Part shown: one piece after another, positions 22,415 to 32,380 of the stretch | Position numbering within the stretch: position 1 is the stretch's first letter | Layout: the number at the start of each line of letters is the position of its first letter | Source of the DNA: Chytriomyces cf. hyalinus JEL632 | Lineage: Eukaryota > Chytridiomycota > Chytridiomycetes > Chytridiales > Chytriomycetaceae | Direction: 5' to 3' | DNA: 64,000 nt | Assembly: GCA_025435555.1 (NCBI GenBank) | Contig: JAIWWG010000045.1 | Span: forward strand, 62,001-126,000 | Made by a program: the position numbers and the translations under genes | Notes under the pieces: model-generated | What the model was told of the DNA's origin: nothing | Database searches by the model: none | The model's input: the letters and a program-made list of their open reading frames with translations, nothing else

Positions 22415-22825
22415 ATGGCGGGAAAAACCGAGTTGCGCTATATGGATCCATCGCGACTGTTTGCGGGGACTTGTCCTTGGTGGTTGGGGCGGGAGGATGT
22501 GACGGCACTCACCATCTTATTTTTGGGGTCAATTGTTTTTGTTATTCATTCACTGCTTTATTTATCGTACAATCGCATGCTCGCCAACAACGTTTCTGTG
22601 CTTGAACGCATCGCGTTTCTTTCTGCTCAGACACGAACTGAATGCGCAGAGTCCGAAAACGTTTCGCCGAATGTTTTGTTTCATGCGCTTGAGAACGAGT
22701 CGGAGCTTATCGACGGGCGTTACATTCCCCCCTTCTCAAGCGACCTCACATCCATCTATCCAAACTACAACACTCACAGTTGGTGGCGGAACACGCCCGC
22801 GGAAAGATTCCTCAAACAAGTATAG
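22415..22825 (+). CDS. Short frame with one membrane helix: separate gene or 5' exon of the AAA ATPase gene
   Basis: The frame codes 136 residues with one strong hydrophobic helix (LTILFLGSIVFVIHSLLYLSY) after a DPSRLFAGTCPWW start. An acceptor-like ACTCACAG at 22779 leads into the next exon in another frame, so this may be the first exon of the FIGNL1-type gene with an unresolved donor. It could also be an independent small membrane protein ending at the TAG at 22823. I do not recognise the family. Confidence 0.35.
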   Translation: MAGKTELRYMDPSRLFAGTCPWWLGREDVTALTILFLGSIVFVIHSLLYLSYNRMLANNVSVLERIAFLSAQTRTECAESENVSPNVLFHALENESELIDGRYIPPFSSDLTSIYPNYNTHSWWRNTPAERFLKQV

Positions 22826-24903
22826 CGCTTGCAGTAACCTTGCCGCTCATCCAAGAAGATCAACTGAAACTATTCAAGAACAATCCAAGACCCCAACGGT
22901 CGAGCTTGAGAATGATGAATGGGAATGATCTTTCGCCTGTTCAAATGTTGATGGTGCCGGTAATTGAGTTTTATGCGTGGTGGTGTTGCATGTTTCGGAC
23001 TCACTGAATCGAATGCAATAGGCACCGATTGTGGGGATTTTGCCGCCACTTTTCGATGCGAGAAATAGTCATGGGAAGTTCTTTGATGCTGCGTTTTCAT
23101 CGGTGCGGAAATTGTCGTTGCCTGTTCCCATGGCAACGGGTCCGAATTTTCATCAGGGCAACACCCCAACCGGATTGAAGAAAGTCATTCGGTGCGGCCA
23201 GCCAAAACAACGCAGCCTACAATAAACCAACCAGCATTAAAGAGACCACCTCCCCCGCAATCTCAATCGACATATGCCAATCCAGTCATGAAACATTCTT
23301 ATCAAAAACCAACAAAATCCATCGCTACAATGACGGATTCAAAAATGACTCGCGAAATGGGGACGCAAACGGACGTGATTCAAATGACGGAACCATCTTC
23401 TAATTATCGTCAAGCGCCACGGAGGGAGTCGGAATTAGTCCGAACAACCAGCAAAGTATGTTTACTTTGGCAATGTGCGAATAGGAAAAAGAGTGAACTC
23501 AGTCACTACAGCGAGCGAACCCTGAATCGGACAATGAGGACGAGAGAGATGATTCCCCTCCAAAAAAGCAGCCCGTATTCGTGACTGCCTTGGATAAAAA
23601 GGTGAGCTTATCCCTCCTATATTGGCGCACTTCAGTTTAATCACTCTAAACCTATGACAGATTGTCGACGATAAAATGAAAGGCATCCATAAATCCAACA
23701 ACCAAGTACATAACAAACCCGCAGTGAGTTAACCGTCAGGGCTGAATCGGTCAAACGGAAAATTCAAACCCCCCTTCAAAGTCGAAGAACCACAAGAGCA
23801 GATATCGATTGGCGAAATGAAATCATGGATAACTCGAAGGGGATTACTTGGGATGATATTGCGGGGCTTCAGCATGCAAAGAAGACGATTCAGGAGGCTG
23901 TGATTTGGCCCATCTCGCGGCCAGATATTTTCAATGGGTTACGCGCACCGCCGAAGGGGTTGCTGTTGTTTGGCCCTCCTGGGACTGGGAAGACGCTTAT
24001 TGGCAAATGCATTGCGGGTGAATCAGGTGCTACTTTTTTCAACATTAGTTCATCTTCTTTGACGTCAAAGTGGGTTGGTGATGGAGAAAAAATGGTGAGT
24101 CGATATTTCTATTTGAAGGGTTTTGGAGTTGCTGCTTGAACTATCGTTAAAAGGTGCGAGCACTTTTTGCCGTCGCGAGAGTGGAACAGCCGAGTGTCAT
24201 CTTCATTGATGAAATCGATTCGCTGTTGACGCAACGGACGGATGGTGAAAACGAGGCAAGCCGAAGAATTAAAACGGAGTTTCTCGTCCAGTTTGATGGT
24301 TACGGAACCAGCAGTGAGGATCGCATTTTACTCATTGGTATGCAATTCTTTCTTTATCGGGGCGAATACTCTACAGATACTGATTTTATTTCTCAGGAGC
24401 AACAAACAGGTAACTGAAGAGATCTCTCGCCCTCGCACATCATTCTTCTCAATTTTTGAAAAGACCAGGCGAAATCGATGAAGCAGCTCGAAGACGATTT
24501 CGCAAAAAGCTGTGAGCTACTGCGAGATTAACGCAAACACACACATCACTCACACTGCATTTTTCATTTTAGGTACATTCCACTTCCTGAAGCTGAGGCA
24601 CGTATGAGTCTCATGAACCGGTTGCTGCTGAAACAAAAGAACTCTTTGAGTCCTCAAGAAATTGATTTCATCGGGGCGAAAACGGAGGGATACTCGGGGT
24701 CCGATATTGACGGGCTTGTTCGAGAAGCTGCTCTGGGTAAGTTGAAGTCAATGCTCATTTTGTAACAGACTCAAGAATGGATGATTCCTACATTAGGCCC
24801 GATCCGACGGCTTGGATCCAACATCATGTCTGTATCTGTGAATGACGTTTCGCCAGTCAATTTGCAAGATTTCAACGATGCGCTTACACAAGTGCGTGTC
24901 TGA
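22780..24903 (+). CDS. FIGNL1: Fidgetin-like 1 AAA ATPase, with frame problems
   Basis: The C-terminal AAA module is clear. [20 protein letters not shown] leads to [20 protein letters not shown] (Walker A), [30 protein letters not shown] (Walker B), [20 protein letters not shown] and [12 protein letters not shown]. These match FIGNL1, a meiotic-clade AAA ATPase acting on RAD51 filaments. Exons of the module: to 24094, 24154-24337, a 13-nt exon 24397-24409, 24464-24511, 24573-24736 and from 24797. The linker (exons around 22780-22959, 23022 on, to 23455, 23512-23601, 23661-23723) cannot be joined in one frame near 23100-23200 and 23720-23760. At 24898 the frame runs into TGA at 24901-24903, although the expected C-terminal helix ([17 protein letters not shown]) continues in another frame to about 24969. 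It is either decaying or carries assembly indels. Confidence 0.78.
24397..24409 (+). other. 13-nt microexon of the FIGNL1-type gene
   Basis: Splice sites TCTCAG and GTAACT flank 13 bases that, with the adjoining split codons, code the invariant GATNR (sensor-1 region) of AAA ATPases. Without it the frame and the motif are lost. Confidence 0.8.
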
Positions 24904-25121
24904 AAAGGATTTCGAATTCTATTTGAAGTTTGATGCGGACTTTGGAGCTTCGTCTGGAGGACGGTCTTGATACTGTTTGAACTAGTAATTTCTTAAATGC
25001 AAGATATATCCCTTGTTTATCAAGTTGCCGCTGATGCACTTGACACGTAGCTCCAAAACAAGTAAAACTTAAACTTGAAACAACTTCTTCACCTGTTCCA
25101 AAACACAAAGAAACAACCAAA

Positions 25122-25700
25122 AACCAAATGCCAACAACAATGGAATGGCTTGAACCAAAGACCCGCCTCTGCCAGCTTGGAACTCAGCCGAACACCGTTT
25201 CTGCCAGTGATGGAATAGGATTTGCTGGGGCTATTCATGAAGAGTGTTACTGTCCAAACAACTTTCCCCGACACTTAAATTTGAAATGGCTTACAAAGTG
25301 CTGGGACCAGTACAAGCCTTACTTCATTCAGAAAATGAATCCGTGTATTCAGACGCCTTCTTCATTGGGTCCTTGACCTGCAGAACAGAAAGTGAGAATG
25401 CAACTACAATGCAAAAAGCGTGACTATCTGTGCCGGAAAGATGCATCCATTTTTTTTCTTGCAGACACTCATGTTGGAGAAGTGCGAAGGCTCAATTGTG
25501 TCTTGATTGTCAGGAGAGCTTGCTTTGTTGAGATAGTCTGCCCACTGGATCAATTCGCTGCGCCTCAGGATGCCCACACCCTTGAAGACCCTGACAAGTA
25601 TGAGTTTGTCGGAAGGTTGCCGTGACTGATCTTAAGCGCTGCCGCAACAGGCGCAAACAGTGATTATGATTGCGATTTGGTACTCCAGCATGCGCAGGAT
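25122..25700 (+). other. Unassigned stretch with two short plus-strand frames
   Basis: Frames at 25128-25376 and 25392-25625 (82 and 77 codons) have several cysteines and tryptophans but match no family I know. They could be remnants of one gene, perhaps related to the Crinkler-like frame that follows, but no splice model unites them. Confidence 0.3.
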
Positions 25701-25772
25701 AGTTTCTTGTTTTGAAGTTTCACGTGGTAAAAAAGTCCTTGCTTTTACCACAAAGCGAAACAAGACAAAAAA

Positions 25773-25966
25773 TGCCCAAAATACGCTGCGTATTCAGCAA
25801 CGGCCCCGAATTCAAGGCAATCAACATTGAGGTCGACACCGCTACTTCTGTTGCTGCGCTCAAAGAGATTATACAAGCAAAGAAAAACCCGGTCCAATGC
25901 ACAAAAACAGTGGGTTCTCAGTCACTCAAGAAAACTTTAACACGATATTTGCGTGAGCAAACTTAA
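25773..25966 (+). CDS. Short Crinkler-like (CRN) ubiquitin-fold header
   Basis: A 64-residue frame starts MPKIRCVF and has NIEVDTATSVAALKEIIQAK. This pattern (beta hairpin, then 'VD...T.SV..LK..I..K') resembles the N-terminal header of Crinkler proteins of oomycetes and chytrids. In full-length members the header is followed by an LxLW-type segment and a C-terminal effector or enzyme domain; here the frame stops soon after. It is therefore a fragment, a lone header, or a first exon whose continuation I cannot find. Its stop codon overlaps the stop codon of the convergent phosphatase gene within TTAA at 25963-25966. The similarity is remembered, not computed. Confidence 0.42.
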
Positions 25967-26979
25967 TTCTTCAACTTTGCCAATATCTCCTCCACATAAG
26001 CAAGCATCTCATCTGCCTCATTCCACCAAAGCAGATTTGCCTTGATTCCCTTTTCATACTTGTCATCTCCAGAAATCAGTTTTTCCAGCGAATGTCCCCT
26101 CCGAGCCAGTGCAAAGTCCTTCTCCCCAAGCTTGGTCATGGGACAGTAGTCATTCTTCCCATCCCCACCATACAGCACAATGTCATACTCGCTCATTCTC
26201 TTTTGCATTTCGGTTCCTTTGCAAAGATTCAGACTGCAAATGCTGGGACAGCCATGCGTTGCGGGGGGTGACACCCTTCTTGCAACATGCAGCCTTCCTG
26301 CGTCATCCCACGTTCCAGGGTTCGTGACGAGCTCGGAAACGTAATGACGCGCATTTTTAGCCTGCAAAAGAAAAAACAGTTCAGGTTATCCATATACTTG
26401 ATATAATGAACTTGCCTTGAGAATCTCGTCGATATAAACTGTGTTGGCATCCGAAACAACAATGATATCGCCGCCGGCATTTTTGATGGCTTTGAACATT
26501 GTTAAAATGGCAGGATTCTGCGCGAACGTGTGTTGGTTTGGATAACTCTCAATGTTTTGACACGCAACTTACAAACTCAATTTGGCCCAGCAGTTTGATA
26601 ATGTCAGCTTTCGAGACTCCAGACGCATTCAGTTCCCCGAGCAGCAAATGCTGGTTGTCATAAACAATCAGCAAAATGCGTAAAATAAACCATGAGGGGG
26701 CCAAACTGCATACCATCAAATCAGTCCATTGAACAGAGCTTTGCAACTGAGAATCCGCATTAACGACGCGGGCCAGCCATGAGTGCCGCGCATGAACTGA
26801 CTCACCTCCGACATCTAACGAGAGGAGGGGTGAGGCTGTTGCGAAACATCACACTCCACGGCGACGGCATCTCTCACCTTCTTGCGCAGGGTGGGACTGA
26901 GCTTGTCGAATACGAAATGGTCGCTGTCATTGTCGACAAGCGTAAAGTCAAAGTCAAACGCTGCGAGAATTTTGACCAT
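25963..26979 (-). CDS. HAD-family phosphatase of PHOSPHO1/PHOSPHO2 type
   Basis: Five exons: 26979-26878, a 33-nt exon 26746-26714, 26650-26573, 26517-26416 and 26361-25963, 237 residues. Motif I is FDFDFTLVDNDSD (nucleophile Asp). Next come VQWTDLM, then motif II IIVVSDANTVYIDE. A cysteine cluster (HGCPSICSLNLCKG) and motif III YGGDGKNDYCP complete the set typical of phosphoethanolamine/phosphocholine and pyridoxal-phosphate phosphatases. The fourth exon ends AAG|GCAAGT, a consensus GC-AG donor. The gene is divergent from HIS3, with 190 bases between start codons. The precise substrate cannot be told from sequence. Confidence 0.88.
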
Positions 26980-27169
26980 TATTTTATGCGTTTGGTTGGT
27001 TTGAGCTCTTTCCAGCCCCAACAACACACAGCACACCCCCCATGTATACCCCCCTCATGCCAGCTGTATCATAGTTCGATATTATCTCCTTCGACAAGAA
27101 TGCTCGTGTCTTATCTTCAAATAATTCCTTCAGTTGCCAAACACAAAATCATTGCACGCTTGAAGCAAA
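26980..27169. promoter_or_regulatory. Divergent promoter region between PHOSPHO-type gene and HIS3
   Basis: 190 bases separate the two start codons. They contain C-rich runs (ACACCCCCCATG, ATACCCCCCTCATG) but no TGACTC Gcn4-type element. Shared regulation is only an inference from spacing. Confidence 0.4.
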
Positions 27170-28223
27170 ATGACGTCACGAACCGCCTCCATCCAACGCA
27201 AAACCAACGAAACGGACATCTCACTCACACTGCGGCTCCCATCGGTGGAGAGTTACACTTCAGGAGTGGTGGCGGCTGAAATCAGCATTAGCACTGGAAT
27301 CGGTTTCTTGGATCATGTAAGACAAACCTTTTAACGGACGAAGCCCCCAAGCAACCCGGCTTAAACCTCTAAACTCTGTTTCTTGGTAGATGCTGCATGC
27401 GCTTGCAAAGCATGCGCACTGGAGCCTCACATTGAAGTGCACTGGGGACTTGCATGTGGATGACCATCACACGGCCGGTACACAAACTGCGAAATATCGA
27501 GACTTTGAGCGAGCTTTTAACCAATGATTCCTTATCCCCTACTCGTATCGATAAAATGGCGCTTGTCGGAATCGAAATCCATTAGAGGACGTCGCGATAG
27601 CATTGGGACAAGCCTTCAAAGCCGCACTTGGAGAGCCACGCGGAATTAAACGATTCGGTTACGCTTATGCTCCGCTGGATGAGGTATGCACTGCATTTGC
27701 TGAATTTTCCATGGACATTTGTGGACGCTCGTTCCGGTGCAAGTTCCGAAACTGACAACATTCCCCCCCTCCCCCCCCCTTTTTTTTTTTTTGTTCGAAA
27801 AACCTTGTGAATCGCAACCGCGCAGGCCCTCTCTCGATGCGTCGTGGACATCTCTGGTCGACCGCACGCCTCCATTGATCTCGGTTTGAAGCGTGAAATG
27901 ATCGGCTCCTTGTCGTGCGAAATGATTCCACACATTTTCGAATCGTTTGCAACGAGCGCATGTATCACCATGCACGTTGATGTGTTGAAAGGATTCAATG
28001 ACCACCACAGGTGACCCATCTTTTTTTTTTTTTTTTGCATGAGTCGCTGTGGTTCTTGTTTTTCGGCAATTTGAAATTATTGGATTTTGTGCTCAATCGC
28101 GGCAAATACTATTCTTCCAGATCTGAGTCCGCCTTCAAAGCAGCTGCTGTTGCCTTACGCGAAGCAATCACGCCTACTGGCGGTAGCGAAGTCCCATCTA
28201 CAAAGGGAACGCTGAATGTCTGA
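27170..28223 (+). CDS. HIS3: Imidazoleglycerol-phosphate dehydratase
   Basis: Five exons: 27170-27316, 27390-27477, 27586-27683, 27826-28010 and 28121-28223, 206 residues, the usual fungal length. The metal-binding His/Glu motifs are present: [50 protein letters not shown] and the C-terminal [10 protein letters not shown]. It catalyses the dehydration step of histidine biosynthesis. The HHTAED motif is completed across the second intron, and the HHRSES motif across the fourth. It lies divergent to the phosphatase gene. Confidence 0.96.
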
Positions 28224-28739
28224 TGGGTTCTTTTTAAGCTGATGAGGTTTTAAAGACATCTTTTTTTTTTTTTATTCGGCTCTGTGCTTTGCTAGAGTTT
28301 TCAGGGAGTGATGGATTGGGGGGGGGGGGAGGGATATTGATAATAAAAACAGTAAAAAAACAAAAAAAACAGCGAAGCAACAGAGCGGCATTCTACTTGC
28401 GGGAATACAAACTACAGGATATGACGGGGGAGGATGAAAGACAATGAAGGGAAATAAAAAGCCAGGCTGTACATGTTCATGCCAGGACAAGAGTGACAGG
28501 TTTTTGCACAATGCGCGTATGCATCAAAAAATGTATGGAGACGAGATCTGAAACGGAACGAGTGACTGATAATGGTGGGGGGGAAGATGAGAAGCAGAAG
28601 GAAAAGCGGATAAACACAATTGCGACTTTTGAGCGACTGATGAGTGAATATTTTGAATGACGGGGTGATTGAGTGTTTTTGAATGGTTGGTGTTTTTTTT
28701 GAGTGGTTGAGGGGTGCAAGCGAAATAGAGCGACGCGTC
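28224..28739. other. Intergenic, homopolymer-rich
   Basis: The region contains a T run (about 28261-28273), a G run (about 28319-28329) and A runs. It lies between the convergent 3' ends of HIS3 and the acetyltransferase gene. No gene or RNA is seen. Confidence 0.5.
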
Positions 28740-29480
28740 TCACGCCGTCCACAGCTCCAAGAAACCGTCCCGCTCAATCTCCCAGATGGTCCAGGTATCT
28801 TTTGGTGTGCCGTCACGCTTCAAGCTCGGTGTGACGAAACCGGACGCACAAAATCCGAGTCGCTCCAAAACACGTTCGGCATCATCCTTGACAGGGTTAC
28901 TCGCAGCCACCAAGGACTGGATTTTGGACGGAAGATCGAACGACGCCTCAGCGGAAGATGGGTGCGGTTTGAATACATGGAGCAGGATTGCTTTGACAGC
29001 TTCGGTGGAGTATCCAAGACCACAGAATTCTTCGTCCAGAAATGAAGCAAGAACAGGACAGTCCGGTGCCAAAGACTCTGCGACGCTGAACGAGTCTTCC
29101 AAATCAAAGTCTGCATCATCCACATCCCCCGCAGCAGGAAGAGCAGGCGGCACGCTGCCAGTAGGCGAGATGGTCGAAGGCACCGGTACCGATGTTCGCG
29201 GCAGAGAAAGTTCAACGGCACCAATAAAGTTGAATGTGGATGTGTTTTGCTGAGTCGGTGCGAGCATCAGGACCCACAGGAGCCCTGTGCCGGCTGGGTT
29301 CACTCGTCCGCTTCGGCCTGCAAAGCGAACCAGCCATGTCCTTGCAGCAGCAATAAGCTCTGACTGTTTGGAGAAGGTCAAGTTACTGCTGTCTGTTGAA
29401 TTGTCGACGGGAACGAGACGAAGGCGGGGCGTGGCCAGCACGCGGGAGCCGGCCTTGTCGGTACTGTTTGTAGTCATCAT
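28740..29480 (-). CDS. GNAT-family N-acetyltransferase (RimJ/RimL-like)
   Basis: A single exon of 246 residues. The start has the two-strand TPRLRLVPV typical of acetyltransf_3 proteins. The acetyl-CoA binding region is recognisable as DEEFCGLGYSTEAVKAILLHVF (motif A, G-x-G/A), followed by AASNPVKDDAERVLERLGF, in which the 'N...S..vLekLGF' ending is characteristic. A Pro/Ser/Asp-rich insert of about 45 residues before motif A is unusual. The acceptor substrate cannot be deduced; roles for relatives include ribosomal-protein or small-molecule acetylation. Confidence 0.78.
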   Translation of the reverse strand: MMTTNSTDKAGSRVLATPRLRLVPVDNSTDSSNLTFSKQSELIAAARTWLVRFAGRSGRVNPAGTGLLWVLMLAPTQQNTSTFNFIGAVELSLPRTSVPVPSTISPTGSVPPALPAAGDVDDADFDLEDSFSVAESLAPDCPVLASFLDEEFCGLGYSTEAVKAILLHVFKPHPSSAEASFDLPSKIQSLVAASNPVKDDAERVLERLGFCASGFVTPSLKRDGTPKDTWTIWEIERDGFLELWTA

Positions 29481-30335
29481 TCGAGATAGGTTTGTATTCT
29501 TGGTGGGGGGTAGGAGAAGAGCGGGGAGGCAGGTAGATTGGGGGGGTGTTTGTGTGCTTGGTCGATCTTTTTATTTCCAAGTGATTCGAAGGAGAAAAAA
29601 GAAACACAAATTTCAATTGGCTTATATAATGCAATTCTTTTTGTGGGCGTACAATCACCCACATCACCAATGTAACATGAGCACAACTGTATTCACACAA
29701 CTGGAAATGCACCTTGATGGACAGGTTGGCGTCGTAACGCGATGCGCAGCGACTGCACTTGTCTCAGTGACGCTGCCGTACTCGCAGATACAGTCCCTTC
29801 AATGAAATTCATTTTAATCAAAATGAAAAAACACCAGCCAGGGTGTGTGCGGATCAAACAGTGACAAACCCTGTTTTGACTGACTGATTCGGCATGCTTG
29901 CATTTCCTCTTCTTTCTTGCTTGCATTTCTTCTTCTTTCTGTTTACCTGATTCTATTTATCTTCTTTCTTTTATCCATTCTCTTCCATCACCTTCCATCA
30001 CCTTCTATCGTCTTCCTTCCTTCACACACACACACGCTCTCTCAATGTGGGTGCAGTAAATGACTGCTGTACTGTTCATCATTACAAACTCCACGCATGT
30101 CCTTCCACAAAACGAAATGCCATTTTCGTTCACATTTTCATCTTCACCCCCACATCCAACAATCGGCATGCTCCATTTGGTGGCTGGACTGTTTGGTGGC
30201 TGAACCATTGAGTGGCTGAACGAATTTGTGGCGGCAAAGTTTTGATTCGTTCACTTTTTACGCCGCATAAAATATTAATATTTACGTTTGGTAAACATAA
30301 ACACGATAAATATTTTTTAAAATCCTGGAAATAAA
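29481..30335. other. Intergenic with simple repeats
   Basis: It contains CT-rich and CCTTCCATCA-type repeats (about 29900-30015), a short CA run and CATTTGGTGGCTGGACTG-like near-repeats at about 30170-30230. Just before the DOM34 start the sequence is AT-rich. No gene is supported. Confidence 0.45.
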
Positions 30336-32109
30336 ATGAAGCTGGTACGCAAGAACATTGACAGCAAGGACGGGTCGGGGTCGGTGACACTGATTGCCGA
30401 AGAGCAAGAAGACATGTGGCACGCGTACAACCTGGTCCTGGCAGGAGACTCGCTGAAGGGGTCCACGATCCGGTAAAAGCGCCTCAACGTGTTCATTTCA
30501 GACTGTGTCTCGCATTCTGAGCGGCTCGCACCACAAAACAACCGGCGCAACCACAGCCGTGTAGTCACCGAATCGGTGACGGGATCTACGGACAAATCGT
30601 CGGTGCGAATCACACTCACAATCCAAGTTGAAACCGTCGAATTCGACACGCAGGCATGCATGCTCCGAGTCAATGGAAGAAACGTTCAAGAAAACAAGTT
30701 TGTAAAGGTGGGGTGACTGCATTTATTGTAATCGGCGCAGAAAGTATTTCTGGTTAATGTGTGGTGTTCAGATGGGCGGCTATCACACTCTGGATCTCGA
30801 AATGCATAAACCATTCACAATTTCAAAAGAGTCATGGGACATGATTGCACTGGACCGAATTCAGCAGGCGTGTGACGTAGCAGCTCGCGCTGACATTGCT
30901 GCCATCTTGCTGGTACAAACGTTTCCTCATTCAAACCCCGCGACCAATATCGTCTCATCTTGTGTTCTCGCGATGCAGGAGGAAGGCTTGGCAACCCTAT
31001 GTCTCGTAACATCCAGCATGACGCTTGTGCGGGGCCGTGTCGAAGTCAATGTTCCCCGAAAACGAAAAGGAAGTTCAGGCCATGAAAAGGGCATGAAAAG
31101 ATTCTTTGAACAGTGCTATCAGGCGATTCTTAAATCGGTTGATTTTAACGTTGTCAAAGTCTTGATTGTCGCAAGTCCTGGCTTTTACAAGGTGCGCTCA
31201 GAATTTGCATCCTCGCCAGCCATTTTTTTTTTCAGTCAACCGTTCTTACACGCATCAACCGCTATTCAGGAGCAATTGTTTGATCACATGAAACAAACTG
31301 CAGTCCAAACAGACAACAAAGAATTTCTCCAATTCCTCCCAAAAATCCTCCTCATCCACTGCTCATCGGGTCAAAAACACGCGTTGGGCGAAGCACTGGC
31401 CGACGAAGGTGTCCAATCACGGCTCGAAGACACCAAATTCGCGACTGAAGTTCGTGCGCTTGCAAAGTTTTTCGAAATGTTGGCACGGGATCCGGACCGC
31501 GCCTTTTATGGGTTCAGGTTGGGGATGCGATTCTGTTCTTTTTTTGGGTTACCATCGTGGTTGCTCATTGTGAATTTCAACTCGCAGACACGTTCAAATG
31601 GCAGCTGAGAAGGGAGGTGTCAATACTCTCCTACTTTCAGATGATTTGTTCAGGTTTTATATCCATATTCCACGTTAGTTCAACTCAGATACTCAAAATA
31701 ATGGTAATTCTTTATTCAGAGCAAATGATGTCTCAACGCGTCGTCAATACATTGCGCTCGTTGAAAACGTGAAATCTCTCGGCGGAACTGTCATGATTTT
31801 CTCATCCCTACATACGTCTGGGGAACAGCTAAAGAACTTGACGGGTGTGGCTGCAATTTTGAATTTCCCGCTCCCAGAGTAAGCATAAGTTTCTTGCGCA
31901 TAGCAAAAACAAGACCCCTGATTCTTTTCTCACTTTTCCCTCCTCCCCGCAAATCCCGAAAAACCAACAGTCTTGAAGATGAAGCAGAAATGCTCGAAGA
32001 AGAAGAGAAGCGACGAGTCGCCGCACTGTTGGAGCATCCAATGGATATCTTGGACGCGATGCCTGAGGGCGGAAATCGGAGACTGTATCACGACAATGAC
32101 GACCAATAA
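30336..32109 (+). CDS. DOM34: Dom34/Pelota ribosome-rescue factor
   Basis: Eight exons: 30336-30472, 30557-30707, 30772-30912, 30979-31191, 31270-31517, 31588-31653, 31720-31878 and 31971-32109, 417 residues. Domain 1 has [21 protein letters not shown] (Sm-like, decoding site). It is followed by [13 protein letters not shown] and WDMIALDRI. The central eRF1-like domain has [37 protein letters not shown] and DPDRAFYGF, and lacks GGQ, as expected of Pelota. The C-terminal domain has [12 protein letters not shown] and [20 protein letters not shown]. With Hbs1 it dissociates stalled ribosomes. The acidic tail is typical. Two introns (30913-30978 and 31192-31269) are multiples of three without stops. 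Confidence 0.95.
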
Positions 32110-32380
32110 AACAAAATATAATCAAAGGGAAATGTATATTGGCCCTTTAAATCTCAGTTTACCGAAGTGTTCAGTATTACTGCAACAAAAAAAGAAAAAC
32201 AGGGAAAAAGTCGCCGAAAAGAAAAGATGGATGGTAATAACAATAATAAAAGTCGTGTAGTTATAATAATAATACTGGCATCTCTTCCAGCAAAATACCC
32301 GACAGCAAATGTGCTCGAGATTTGCGAGAGATTCCAGCTGCCGATAAAACGTACTCATGTAAATATACTCATATGCCAAA

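Noticed and set aside
26980-27169. Gcn4-type TGACTC site upstream of HIS3
   Set aside because: No such element was found on either strand of the 190-bp space.
30757-31608. Single long exon of DOM34
   Set aside because: The frame is open, but two stretches do not fit Pelota and are bounded by GT...AG; removing them restores the family sequence.
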